64,000 nucleotides of DNA from Desulfobacteraceae bacterium (GTDB lineage: Bacteria > Desulfobacterota > Desulfobacteria > Desulfobacterales > Desulfosalsimonadaceae): the NCBI GenBank assembly GCA_003599885.1, contig QZKW01000089.1, positions 232,948 to 296,947 on the forward strand, given 5' to 3'. A program made the translations under genes and the position numbers. How positions within the stretch are numbered: position 1 is the first letter of the stretch; each line of letters opens with the position of its first letter. Shown one piece after another: positions 34,978 through 43,904 of this stretch. The notes under the pieces were generated by a model. It was given only the letters and a program-made list of their open reading frames with translations. It ran no database searches and was not told the DNA's origin.

Positions 34978-36096
34978 GTGGCCAGAATTGCAATTGTTTT
35001 AAATACTTCCTGGAATATCTACAATTTTCGCTTGCCGCTTCTGGACCACCTGAGGGGGCTTGGCTACGAAATCCTCGCCGTGGCGCCCGAAGACGAATAC
35101 AGTCACCGGATTCCTTATCCATTCCATCATATTCCCATAAAATCAAAGTCTCTTAATCCTGTCGGAGACCTGCTTCTTTTTTTTAACCTTTACCGGGTAT
35201 TCAAAAAAACAAAACCGGACATATTATTGTTGTATACGATTAAGCCGAATGTCTACGGGAATCTTGCGGCTCACCTGTTAGGGATAAAAACTGTCAGCAA
35301 TATTGCGGGTCTGGGCGCCTTGTTCATTAACCCCGGCCGGGTGACGAAGCTTGCCAAATGGTTATATCGTTTGGCGATGAAAGTGCCGGTAAAAGTGTTT
35401 TTCCAGAATAATGAAGACATGGAAATGTTTATAAAAGAAGGCCTTGTATCTAAGGACATTGCAGAGAGAATTCCCGGATCGGGAGTGGATCTGGCCAGAT
35501 TCCATTGTTCTTCAGACATTGTAAAAAAAGAAGGGAAGTTTGTCTTTCTTTTATTGTCCAGAATGCTTTGGGATAAAGGGGTGAGGGAATATGTGGAAGC
35601 AGCCAGACTGCTTTTACGGAAACGGACGGATGTTGAATTTCAATTGTTGGGTTTTCTCGGCTCGGATAATCCGCAGGCCATATCCAAAAAAGAAATGGAC
35701 CAATTAACTGCAAGCGAAGGAATCATATATCTCGGTGTTTCTGATCATGTTGAGGCGTTTATACAAAAGGCCGATTGTGTTGTTTTGCCGTCCTACAAAG
35801 AAGGTGTGCCCCGGTCATTACTGGAAGCTGCAGCAATGGCCAAACCCATTATTGCTACGGATGTGACCGGATGCCGTGACGTGGTTGAAGACGGCGTCAA
35901 CGGGTTTTTGTGTCAGCCAAGAGACAGCCGGGCGCTGCTTGAAAAAATGGAGAAAATGATCGGATTGGACGGCAGGGAGCGGACCCGATTGGGCAATAAC
36001 GGGAGAGACAAAGTTAAAAAGAATTTTGATCAGAATATCGTGATCGAAAAGTATGCGCGCACGGTAAGAGATACTCTTGTTTGTGGTAAAAAGTGA
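34978..36096 (+). CDS. Glycosyltransferase family 4, PglA-like
   Basis: A 372-residue GT-B enzyme beginning at GTG 34978. IAIVLNTSWNIYNFRLPLLD and the region KPDILLLYTIKPNVYGNLAA, followed by SNIAGLGALF, recall PglA-type transferases, which add the second sugar (HexNAc) to an undecaprenyl-diphosphate-linked sugar. Donor site: FLLLSRMLWDKGVREYVEAA and LPSYKEGVPRSLLEAAAMAK. Its position next to the WecA-type initiator, 4 bases before the chosen start of that gene, supports a role early in repeat-unit assembly. Confidence 0.85.
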   Translation: MARIAIVLNTSWNIYNFRLPLLDHLRGLGYEILAVAPEDEYSHRIPYPFHHIPIKSKSLNPVGDLLLFFNLYRVFKKTKPDILLLYTIKPNVYGNLAAHLLGIKTVSNIAGLGALFINPGRVTKLAKWLYRLAMKVPVKVFFQNNEDMEMFIKEGLVSKDIAERIPGSGVDLARFHCSSDIVKKEGKFVFLLLSRMLWDKGVREYVEAARLLLRKRTDVEFQLLGFLGSDNPQAISKKEMDQLTASEGIIYLGVSDHVEAFIQKADCVVLPSYKEGVPRSLLEAAAMAKPIIATDVTGCRDVVEDGVNGFLCQPRDSRALLEKMEKMIGLDGRERTRLGNNGRDKVKKNFDQNIVIEKYARTVRDTLVCGKK

Positions 36097-36100
36097 TATT

Positions 36101-37621
36101 ATGGGAACGATATTCGGCATATTTTTAACTTCATTAATACTGGCCATGGCGTTTACCCCGCTGGTGATCCGGGTCGCTAAAACATTTAACCTGGTGGACA
36201 GGCCGTCTGCCAGAAAAATTCATTCCATCCCGGTCCCCCGTATTGGTGGCGTTGCCATTTTTCTGGCCTGTTTGCTGGGAGGGGCTTCCTGTTTTTTTTA
36301 TAAAACAGACATCACGGTGACAATTTTTCAGGATTCCCGAATTTATTGGCTGGCCTTCGGCTCTCTGATGATATTCGGGCTCGGTTTTATTGATGATTTG
36401 TGGCGGCTGGGCTATCTCGCCAAATTTTCCGTGCAGATTCTGGCCGGCATTGTCGCCTATAACGGCGGTCTCAGAATTGAACTTGTCACTTTTTTCCCCC
36501 TTCATTCTTTGGCGCAAACCGGACTTTCTCTTCCGGTTACGGTCTTCTGGGTGGTTCTGGTAATCAATGCGATTAATCTGATTGATGGACTGGACGGCCT
36601 GGCGGCGGGCGTCGGATTCCTGGTCTGTCTGGTCCTTCTCATCCTCAGCGTTTTAGGGGGGAGATATGTCCCGGCTGCAGCTCTGGCCGCCCTGGCAGGA
36701 TCTCTGCTGGGGTTTTTGGCCTTCAATTCTCATCCGGCCTCTATTTTTATGGGCGACGGCGGCAGTTATTTTATCGGTTTTATGCTTGCCTCGGTCAGTA
36801 TGATGGGGTCCATCAAGGGACAAACTGCTGCCAGCCTTCTGATACCCATGATTGCACTCGGGTTTCCGCTCATGGAAACCATCTGGTCAACCATTCGCCG
36901 GTTCATTTACGGACAGAAATTATTCAGTCCGGACAGGGACCATATCCATCACAGGATGATGGCGCTGGGGCTTTCCCAGAGAAGAGTCGTATTGATTTTA
37001 TATGGTATTACGGTGCTTATGGGCGGATTTTCAATCGCAATGGTTTATGCCCATGACAATAAAACAGCCTTGCTGCTTCTGCTTTTTGCTGCAAGTGTAA
37101 TTATTGGCATACAAAAACTCGGATATCTTGATTTTTTGCGCAGGGACAGTTTCAGGTACTGGTTAAAAGATGTCTCGGATGAAGCCGGTATTTCATTGGA
37201 AAGGAGAAGTTTTTTAAATTTTCAAATGGCCATTCAGAATTCAAAAGATATTGAAGCTATGTGGGAAAACCTGACAAAAGCATTACAATGGCTTTATTTT
37301 GATCTCATTGAGTTAAGAATGGAAAACCAGTCACCACTGCCTGGGCAGGACGTCCATTTTTTCTGGTGGAACAAAGAGAGAGACGGGGACGCAGACAAGG
37401 ACAGGGATTCTTTTTTAAAGCGGAAAACGCTGATGAAGCTGGAGCTTCCCCTGACATCAGATGATAATAAGACATCAAATGGGAATGTAACCTACGGCAC
37501 GCTTTGGCTGGTCAAAGATTTAAAGCGTGATCCGATCAGTTATTACACCATGAGGCGCATTGAACATCTGAGACGGACTGTGATCAAGACCATTGAAAAG
37601 ATAGGGAAAGCGGAAACCTGA
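36101..37621 (+). CDS. WecA/MraY-type undecaprenyl-phosphate sugar-1-phosphate transferase
   Basis: It starts repeat-unit synthesis by moving a HexNAc-1-phosphate from UDP-sugar to undecaprenyl phosphate. About eleven hydrophobic segments lie in the first 340 residues. Key motifs are LGFIDDLW (D-D), VINAINLIDGLDGLAAG (N-x-x-N-x-x-D-G-x-D), FMGDGGSYFIGF and RDHIHHRMM (cytoplasmic His loop). About 165 residues at the C-terminus extend beyond the family core as a soluble cytoplasmic domain of unknown role (from about residue 345). TTG 36077 is also in frame, but ATG 36101 follows the previous stop. Confidence 0.9.
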   Translation: MGTIFGIFLTSLILAMAFTPLVIRVAKTFNLVDRPSARKIHSIPVPRIGGVAIFLACLLGGASCFFYKTDITVTIFQDSRIYWLAFGSLMIFGLGFIDDLWRLGYLAKFSVQILAGIVAYNGGLRIELVTFFPLHSLAQTGLSLPVTVFWVVLVINAINLIDGLDGLAAGVGFLVCLVLLILSVLGGRYVPAAALAALAGSLLGFLAFNSHPASIFMGDGGSYFIGFMLASVSMMGSIKGQTAASLLIPMIALGFPLMETIWSTIRRFIYGQKLFSPDRDHIHHRMMALGLSQRRVVLILYGITVLMGGFSIAMVYAHDNKTALLLLLFAASVIIGIQKLGYLDFLRRDSFRYWLKDVSDEAGISLERRSFLNFQMAIQNSKDIEAMWENLTKALQWLYFDLIELRMENQSPLPGQDVHFFWWNKERDGDADKDRDSFLKRKTLMKLELPLTSDDNKTSNGNVTYGTLWLVKDLKRDPISYYTMRRIEHLRRTVIKTIEKIGKAET

Positions 37622-37667
37622 ATCTTGTAATTTGACAATTCCGATGGGGTTGGGCAGCGTATAAGGT

Positions 37668-39980
37668 TTATTTTGTTTTTATTGTCCGTGCCTTTCGGTA
37701 TTCTTCTTCTGCCCGGTAGCCGATGCCCAGTTTTTTATAACTGTCGCCGGCCATATTATGCAATTCATAATCATCCGGAAAGTATCGGATTGCCTGCTGA
37801 ATGATGTATAAAGCGTTTTCATCGGATTGGTTTTTTTTGTAAAATCGATAAATATGGGTAAAGTGATTTTTATTGATTTTCTTTTCAAAGGGCATATATT
37901 CCAGCGCTTTTAAATATGATGCTTCCGCTTTTTGACGCTCACCCAGAGAGTCGAAAAAATCGCCCAGTGCCAGGTGCGGTTCCATCCTGTCCGGTAATGC
38001 CAGATACATTTGTTCCTCGGGAATTTGATGCAGTACCATCAGGGAAAGGCAGGCATCGGTCGCCTTCGGATTAATCGTCAGGGCTGACCGCAAAATTTCA
38101 AGCCCTTTTTCCTTCTGATTTTCTTCAAAAAGCATGGCGGCATATGTGAAATATGCCGCCATGCTTTTTTTGTCGTATTGAATGCTGTTGCGGAAAAGTT
38201 TTTCTGCCAATCCACCATTCCCCTGCCGATAAGCAAAGGCCCCGGCTTCGTGGAGGTGCTGACTGTTTGTCGGATCCAGGCGGACCGAGTCCGCGTAATA
38301 TTTATAGGCGGTTATATTGTTTTCCGTCATGGCGGCTGCATGAGCGGCAGAGAGGCGGTATGTGGCATTGAAGGAATCTAATGCTGAAGCATCAAGTGCC
38401 GCCCGGGTTATCCGGTCAATGTGGTTTTTTGAAATGTCAGACACCGGGGAGATGTTCCGGTAGTCTGAAAAAAGGCAATTGGCAACCATTGCGCCGCCAT
38501 TTGTATAAACCGTCCCGACACATAAAAGCAGGGCGGAAGTTCCGGTAATAAACGGCCTTATGTTTGATCTTTTTAAACTGGTTGACGGCAGGCCGTTTCG
38601 CATGCGGGTATGCACTGTTGACACCGCAACTGCAAGGATAAAGAAAAAATAAAGTCCGTTGGCGCCGATCTGCATGTTAAAATCAACCAATGAATGGAGC
38701 AATATGGCGCTGAGGGATGCCGCACACCCGATAAACAGATAAATCGGAAATTTTTCCCGGCGAATGGCATATGTCCGGGCGGCAAAACGGAAAATAGAAA
38801 AAAGACAGAGAAGCATCAGGGACGTCATAACGGTTCCGCCGGTGCATAAAAACTCAATATAATCGTTATGGGCATGTTCAAGAATATCATTTCCCGGCAG
38901 CGTCCGGTAGCCGGGATAAATATTTTCATATGTCCCCGCACCGCTTCCAAATAAAGGGAAGTCTTTAATAATATTTTTGCTGTCCTCCCACATGATCAAC
39001 CGGTCACTTTGCAGAACAATCTCACCGGATTGGTTCCGGATATTTTCAAACCGCTTGAAAATCGTGTCCCAGCCCTTTGTGCCGGTCAAAAACAAAACGG
39101 CCACGAGAATAAGAGCAATCAAGAAGCTCGTTCTTTTTTTTGTTTTTAAAACAAGCAGTAACGCAAAAATACCCATCGACAGGGTCATCGAAATGATTCC
39201 GCCCCGGGAAATACTTAAAAATATGGATGTTGCGGTGAGGATGGCGGCCGCACCATATAAAAAATGGTGATTGACCTGTTTCTGATTAAAAAAATCAGCT
39301 ATTTTCTTTTTAAAAGGCATTTCGGCAAGGGTGGGGCGGTATACCAGAAACAGGCTTAACATCAGGGGAAAAATCATTTCCATGAATCCGGCATAATGAT
39401 TCCGGTTCACATAAGGCCCTGCCGGTGTCCCGCCCTGACTTAACTGTCTGATCCATAAAATATTTTCATGGGACGTATGGTTCGGCCCTCCCGTTATAAA
39501 TTCTATAATCACAACGATTGACAGAAGGCCCGCAAGCCCGGCAATCACCGCAAGCGTTTTTTTTAAAAGCAACCGGTCGGATAAAAACTGTATGGCAGTG
39601 ACGTAAAAAAGCGCATACGCGGAGAACCGGAAAAATTCCATCAAAGTGGCGCGTGGATAAATGGAAAGCGGAATCCAATCGGAAGGGCCGGTGAGTTCAA
39701 AAGAATTGTGATAAATTGCAAAGGCCGCAGGGGACAGGAGTTTAACAAGATGGATCGGGAGAGGAACGATCTGAAATAATATAAAAATATTAACCAGCAC
39801 CAGGGGGATGAGGCCCGGCACCTTGTAAAGCGGTTCTTCCCCTTGTGAAAAACATAGAAACAGGGCGCTTGCACAGATAGTGAATTCCATTATCAGATAA
39901 GACCATATCTCCACCGTGCCAAAGGCTAAGGGCGAGAATAATAACGCAGTCAAAAAAAGATAATAGGCTGTTTTCCTCAT
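37668..39980 (-). CDS. O-antigen ligase-family membrane protein with C-terminal TPR repeats
   Basis: A 770-residue protein. Ten or more hydrophobic segments fill residues about 5-450, with the Wzy_C core and its large external loop (SQGGTPAGPYVNRNHYAGF, and later GSGAGTYENIYPGYR with HAHNDYIEF). From about residue 520 the chain turns into tetratricopeptide repeats (YKYYADSVRLDPTNSQHLHE and KLFRNSIQYDKKSMAAYFTY are typical). Such fusions occur in exopolysaccharide ligases and polymerases whose soluble part recruits partners. It is the last gene of the leftward operon and converges with the WecA-type gene across 46 bases. Confidence 0.85.
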   Translation of the reverse strand: MRKTAYYLFLTALLFSPLAFGTVEIWSYLIMEFTICASALFLCFSQGEEPLYKVPGLIPLVLVNIFILFQIVPLPIHLVKLLSPAAFAIYHNSFELTGPSDWIPLSIYPRATLMEFFRFSAYALFYVTAIQFLSDRLLLKKTLAVIAGLAGLLSIVVIIEFITGGPNHTSHENILWIRQLSQGGTPAGPYVNRNHYAGFMEMIFPLMLSLFLVYRPTLAEMPFKKKIADFFNQKQVNHHFLYGAAAILTATSIFLSISRGGIISMTLSMGIFALLLVLKTKKRTSFLIALILVAVLFLTGTKGWDTIFKRFENIRNQSGEIVLQSDRLIMWEDSKNIIKDFPLFGSGAGTYENIYPGYRTLPGNDILEHAHNDYIEFLCTGGTVMTSLMLLCLFSIFRFAARTYAIRREKFPIYLFIGCAASLSAILLHSLVDFNMQIGANGLYFFFILAVAVSTVHTRMRNGLPSTSLKRSNIRPFITGTSALLLCVGTVYTNGGAMVANCLFSDYRNISPVSDISKNHIDRITRAALDASALDSFNATYRLSAAHAAAMTENNITAYKYYADSVRLDPTNSQHLHEAGAFAYRQGNGGLAEKLFRNSIQYDKKSMAAYFTYAAMLFEENQKEKGLEILRSALTINPKATDACLSLMVLHQIPEEQMYLALPDRMEPHLALGDFFDSLGERQKAEASYLKALEYMPFEKKINKNHFTHIYRFYKKNQSDENALYIIQQAIRYFPDDYELHNMAGDSYKKLGIGYRAEEEYRKARTIKTK

Positions 39981-40012
39981 TTTTATAGCAGGGCCGCTTC
40001 GTTAAAGGATTG

Positions 40013-40744
40013 TTATCTGTCCACGTTTGAATGGATTTCCTCACCGGCCAGAAGCGCTGCCGGATTGGTGCTGACAAGGCGCTGGGCGGCCCGGTTGCCA
40101 ATCTTTTTCGCGGCAACCGCAACCGCTTCTGAAATAGCCGGCGTTCGGAATTGCATGGAATGTGCATCTGAGGCGATCAAGTCCACTTTGCCGGAGTCCA
40201 GCAGAAAATCCGCGCAGTATTTGATGTCAACGCCGAAATCACCGGTAATGCTTGCGGCGGTAATCTGGACATAAATATTGTTGTTCAGCAGCTTTAATAG
40301 AATCTCAGGTGATCGGATCACGGAATAATTCCGTTCAGGGTGGGCGATGACCGGCTTCAGCCCCTTTGAGCAGAGCCATAAAAGGAGTTTCCCTGCATAT
40401 GATGGAAGATGGCCGTGGGGAAACTCAAGAAGAATGTAATTGGTATTGTTGAGTGTGTATTTGGGGAACAGGATGGGGTCCAGGCTGACGGATACTTCTG
40501 CACCGGGATAAACCTGAACGGAAATGCGGTTTTGTTTTAAAAGCCGGTTGAATTGATCCGTCCGTTGACTGATGTCCTGGGGAGAATATTTTCCGCCGCT
40601 CACATGGGGCGTTGCGATGATTTGACGAATCCCGCCTTTGGATGCGATTTCCGCCATTTCCAGGGATTCATGCAAATCAGACGGGCCGTCATCCATACCC
40701 GGCAAAATATGGCAGTGAACATCAATCATGGGGCCGGTCATCAT
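40013..40744 (-). CDS. CpsB/CapC-type tyrosine-protein phosphatase (PHP fold)
   Basis: A 243-residue metal-dependent phosphatase that dephosphorylates the BY-kinase. PHP motifs are visible: MIDVHCHILPGMDDG (first His pair and Asp), IIATPHVSGGKY, PVIAHPERN and IASDAHSMQFR. An in-frame second start (MIDVHCH) lies five residues downstream. Its ATG overlaps the kinase stop as ATGA, typical of coupled Wzc/Wzb-like modules. Confidence 0.9.
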   Translation of the reverse strand: MMTGPMIDVHCHILPGMDDGPSDLHESLEMAEIASKGGIRQIIATPHVSGGKYSPQDISQRTDQFNRLLKQNRISVQVYPGAEVSVSLDPILFPKYTLNNTNYILLEFPHGHLPSYAGKLLLWLCSKGLKPVIAHPERNYSVIRSPEILLKLLNNNIYVQITAASITGDFGVDIKYCADFLLDSGKVDLIASDAHSMQFRTPAISEAVAVAAKKIGNRAAQRLVSTNPAALLAGEEIHSNVDR

Positions 40745-42942
40745 GCGGCTGTGTAGTCATCTTTATAATAGCCGTATGAACCATAATATCTGGAATAGTA
40801 ATAATTCTCTTTTCTGATATCAACCGCATTGATAATTAAACCCAGCATGTTTGAGTGGATATCACTCAGCATCTTGTGCGCTCTTGCCACCGAATCGTAT
40901 GTGGAAACTCCGGAACGGATGACCAGTAATGTTTGTTCCGCGACCTGACTGATCAAATGGGCGTCACTGACATTCAGCATTGGGGGTGAGTCAATAATAA
41001 TAAAATCATAATTATCTTTATTGGTTAGGATAAAGTCAGCGAGCCGTGCAGAGCTTAACAGTTCGGAAGGGTTCGGCGGGACCGGTCCTGCAGGAGCAAT
41101 ATCCAGGGAATGCAGGTTGTTGCTTGTTAAGGTGATGATCTCCGATTGGCCTGCCAGATAAGTGCTTAACCCGGCTGAATTGTCCATGTTGAAAATTTTA
41201 TGAATTCTTGCCCGCCGCATATCCCCATCCACCAGAAGCACTTTTCTATCAGACTGGGCGAGTGAGATGGCCAGATTGACGGAGGTGGCGGTTTTCCCGG
41301 CGCCCTGATTCATGCTTGAGATAAGAATGACTTTGGGGGCGCCGTCCGGCGATGACAAAAGAACTGATGTCCGAATGGCTTTATAGGCCTCTGATACGGC
41401 TGATCCGGGAAACTGAAGAACGACATCCTCAATATTCTCTTTTGGGTCTTTCATGAGCGGCACCATTCCCAGCACCGGCAGGCCGAGTCTTGCTTCTGCA
41501 TCTTCAGCAGTTTTGACCGTATTGTCCATGTAGTCCAGGAAAAATGCCAGCCCGATGCCGGCGGCCAGGCTGATGAAAATGCCTATCATCAGGGTCCTGA
41601 ATGGTCCTTTGGTAATCGGAGAAGCGGGTATATCCGCATTTTCTACAATCCAGACATCAACGTCCTGTTCTTTTTCAGTGACATTATACTCTTTAATCCT
41701 GCTGAGCAGCCGGTCGTATAAAAGGCGGTGAACTTCAACATCACGGTTCAAAATTTCATATTGTATTAACTTGTCGCTCATGAGGGCGGCATTTTGCTTT
41801 GTCTGGTCCAGAAGGGCCTGAATGCTCTTCGCCTTTTGTTTGGCGACTTCATAGCGGTTTTTAACGGATTGGATTACATCCTTGATTTCAGTATTCAGTT
41901 TGGTTCTCAGTGAGTTAAGGTCTTTGTCGGCTTTGACCATTTTGGGATGCTTATATCCGATGCTTTTGGACAGCCCGATGATTTCCTGTTCTTTGGCAAG
42001 AATCTGTTGACGCAGTTCCCTGATGGTTTCGTTATCGGCAATTACCGGCAGATTTAATGCCTGCTCCGGTGAGATCCGGTTGATCTCCTGATACAGGGAT
42101 TCCAGTTCATTCACTTCTGCTTGCGCCCCGGTCAGGTTATTGCTGATCAGGGCGATCTTGCTTGGGAAAATCGCTTCCTGATCATCTATTGTATAAATAT
42201 CATGCTTTTTCTTATATTCCCGGAGGATCCTTTCGCTGGTTTCAAGCTTGGCCCTTTCTGCATCGGAATTGGTCTTCATCCATTCAATGGTCTGGGACGT
42301 GGATTCCAGTTTCATTTCCATGAGAAACTGCTTATAGGCGGAGACAACGGTATTCGCGATATCAGCAGCGAAAGCAGGGTTTGTGGACGAAAAACTCACA
42401 TTAACGATATCGCCTGCCTCAGGCTTGTTTTGAACGGTGATGCCGTTTCTGATCATTCTGGCCAGGGATAAAACTTTTTTTTCTTTTTCAGTTTTTGCTT
42501 CTTTTTCGGTTTGGGCGGGGGCGGATTTATCCGTGCCGATGCCTGTCAGTTTCTTTGTGACAGAATAAAGTTTTTTAAACCAGCCCTCCGTATCTTTGGC
42601 GCCGGGCGACTCCTGCTGCTGATCGTGAAAATACCGGCTATACGTTTCATCGAGATTTAACGTTTCCACCACCTTTATTGCGACTCGGCTGCTTGTAATC
42701 AGTTGGGTCTGCGTTGACAGAAAATAAGGGTCGTAGGCGTTCCCCTGAAAAGGCGACAAAAGAGAGGGGTCGTAATTTTTTTTGATTAATAATTTGGTGC
42801 TCGCCTGATATACAGGGGTTCCGGAAAACGCTGTGATTAACGTGAAGGGAAGTGAGACCAGAAAGATCAGCAGGATGATGTTTCTCCTGCGGAGCATTAC
42901 GTACAAATAGTCTTTTAACGGGATATCTTCTACTTTATACAT
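40741..42942 (-). CDS. Wzc-type polysaccharide co-polymerase and bacterial tyrosine kinase
   Basis: A 733-residue inner-membrane protein controlling chain length. Two membrane helices (IILLIFLVSLPFTLI near residue 20 and MIGIFISLAAGIGLAFFLDY near 450) flank a coiled-coil periplasmic part. The cytoplasmic kinase has Walker A QGAGKTATS, Walker A' LLVDGDMRR and Walker B FIIIDSPP, and ends in a tyrosine cluster (YYYSRYYGSYGYY) that is autophosphorylated. The phosphatase gene overlaps its stop. It and Wza make the export channel. Confidence 0.93.
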   Translation of the reverse strand: MYKVEDIPLKDYLYVMLRRRNIILLIFLVSLPFTLITAFSGTPVYQASTKLLIKKNYDPSLLSPFQGNAYDPYFLSTQTQLITSSRVAIKVVETLNLDETYSRYFHDQQQESPGAKDTEGWFKKLYSVTKKLTGIGTDKSAPAQTEKEAKTEKEKKVLSLARMIRNGITVQNKPEAGDIVNVSFSSTNPAFAADIANTVVSAYKQFLMEMKLESTSQTIEWMKTNSDAERAKLETSERILREYKKKHDIYTIDDQEAIFPSKIALISNNLTGAQAEVNELESLYQEINRISPEQALNLPVIADNETIRELRQQILAKEQEIIGLSKSIGYKHPKMVKADKDLNSLRTKLNTEIKDVIQSVKNRYEVAKQKAKSIQALLDQTKQNAALMSDKLIQYEILNRDVEVHRLLYDRLLSRIKEYNVTEKEQDVDVWIVENADIPASPITKGPFRTLMIGIFISLAAGIGLAFFLDYMDNTVKTAEDAEARLGLPVLGMVPLMKDPKENIEDVVLQFPGSAVSEAYKAIRTSVLLSSPDGAPKVILISSMNQGAGKTATSVNLAISLAQSDRKVLLVDGDMRRARIHKIFNMDNSAGLSTYLAGQSEIITLTSNNLHSLDIAPAGPVPPNPSELLSSARLADFILTNKDNYDFIIIDSPPMLNVSDAHLISQVAEQTLLVIRSGVSTYDSVARAHKMLSDIHSNMLGLIINAVDIRKENYYYSRYYGSYGYYKDDYTAA

Positions 42943-42984
42943 AAACGGTCACTTGGCTTTCGTGTTGAGGGAACGGAGCGCTCG

Positions 42985-43779
42985 TTAAAAATAACTTTCC
43001 GGAACAACAATGACATCATTGGCCTCCACCTGCAGATCCATTTTGACCCGTTCAAGCAATTCTTCTTTGCCATTTGTGGAACGGATGATTTTGATCCGGC
43101 CGGGAGCGGCCTTATCATTTACGCCTCCGGCTTTTGTCAATGCCTGTATAACGGTAAGGCCTTCTTCATAATCATAGGAATTCGGGCTTTTCACCTCCCC
43201 GGTCACATAAAAAACCTTTTTCTTCGGAATATAAATGTTGTCACCGTTGACAATGGATAAATTCTGGGAAGACTGGCCTTTTTCCATAAGTTCTGAAAGA
43301 TTGACAGTAATCGCCTTTTTGCCTTTATTGTTTTCTTGATTGCGCTGGATGATTGCCTGGTTCGATGCTTCTTTGGTAAGTCCCCCAGCCTTTGAAATGA
43401 GTTCCAAAAGGCTGGTCTGGCCTTTCAGTTCATATAGACCCGGCGTATTCACCCCTCCAAGAATGGTCGCTTTAAGGCTTCTGAATTCTTCGACAAATAT
43501 GTTGACGTGCGGATCAACGATATACCCGTCCGCCAGACGGCTTTCAATCTTTTTGCCAAGCTGGTCGACACTCAGGCCGGCAGCGGCTACCTGGCCGATC
43601 AGGGGCAGGGTGATCATGCCGTCCCCGCTGATTCTCAGTGTTGATTGCAAATCAGGCTGATCATAAATGGAGATGGTCAATACGTCTCCCTCTCCCAGAA
43701 TATAATCCTGGGCCCATGCACTTGCGGTGCAACCCGTCAGGAAACAGAGGACAAATGTTAAATAAAAATAGCGTTTCAT
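42985..43779 (-). CDS. Polysaccharide export outer-membrane lipoprotein (Wza-like)
   Basis: A 264-residue outer-membrane secretin-like export protein. The signal peptide ends in a lipobox (FLTGC), so Cys16 would be lipidated. YILGEGDVLTISIYDQPDL is the poly-export domain start, and two SLBB domains follow (ATILGGVNTPGLYELK and FYVTGEVKSPNSYDYEEG). It would form the outer-membrane pore for the polysaccharide along with the Wzc protein encoded next. Confidence 0.92.
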   Translation of the reverse strand: MKRYFYLTFVLCFLTGCTASAWAQDYILGEGDVLTISIYDQPDLQSTLRISGDGMITLPLIGQVAAAGLSVDQLGKKIESRLADGYIVDPHVNIFVEEFRSLKATILGGVNTPGLYELKGQTSLLELISKAGGLTKEASNQAIIQRNQENNKGKKAITVNLSELMEKGQSSQNLSIVNGDNIYIPKKKVFYVTGEVKSPNSYDYEEGLTVIQALTKAGGVNDKAAPGRIKIIRSTNGKEELLERVKMDLQVEANDVIVVPESYF

Positions 43780-43904
43780 TTTTTTAAGCCCGTAAGATAA
43801 AAAAACAACTTAACAGAAATTAAGCTGTTTTTCTATAATTACAAATTTTTTACTTTATCCGGTTTTGAAAAATCAACCCCGGCTCCATCATGTTTAAACC
43901 GGCA

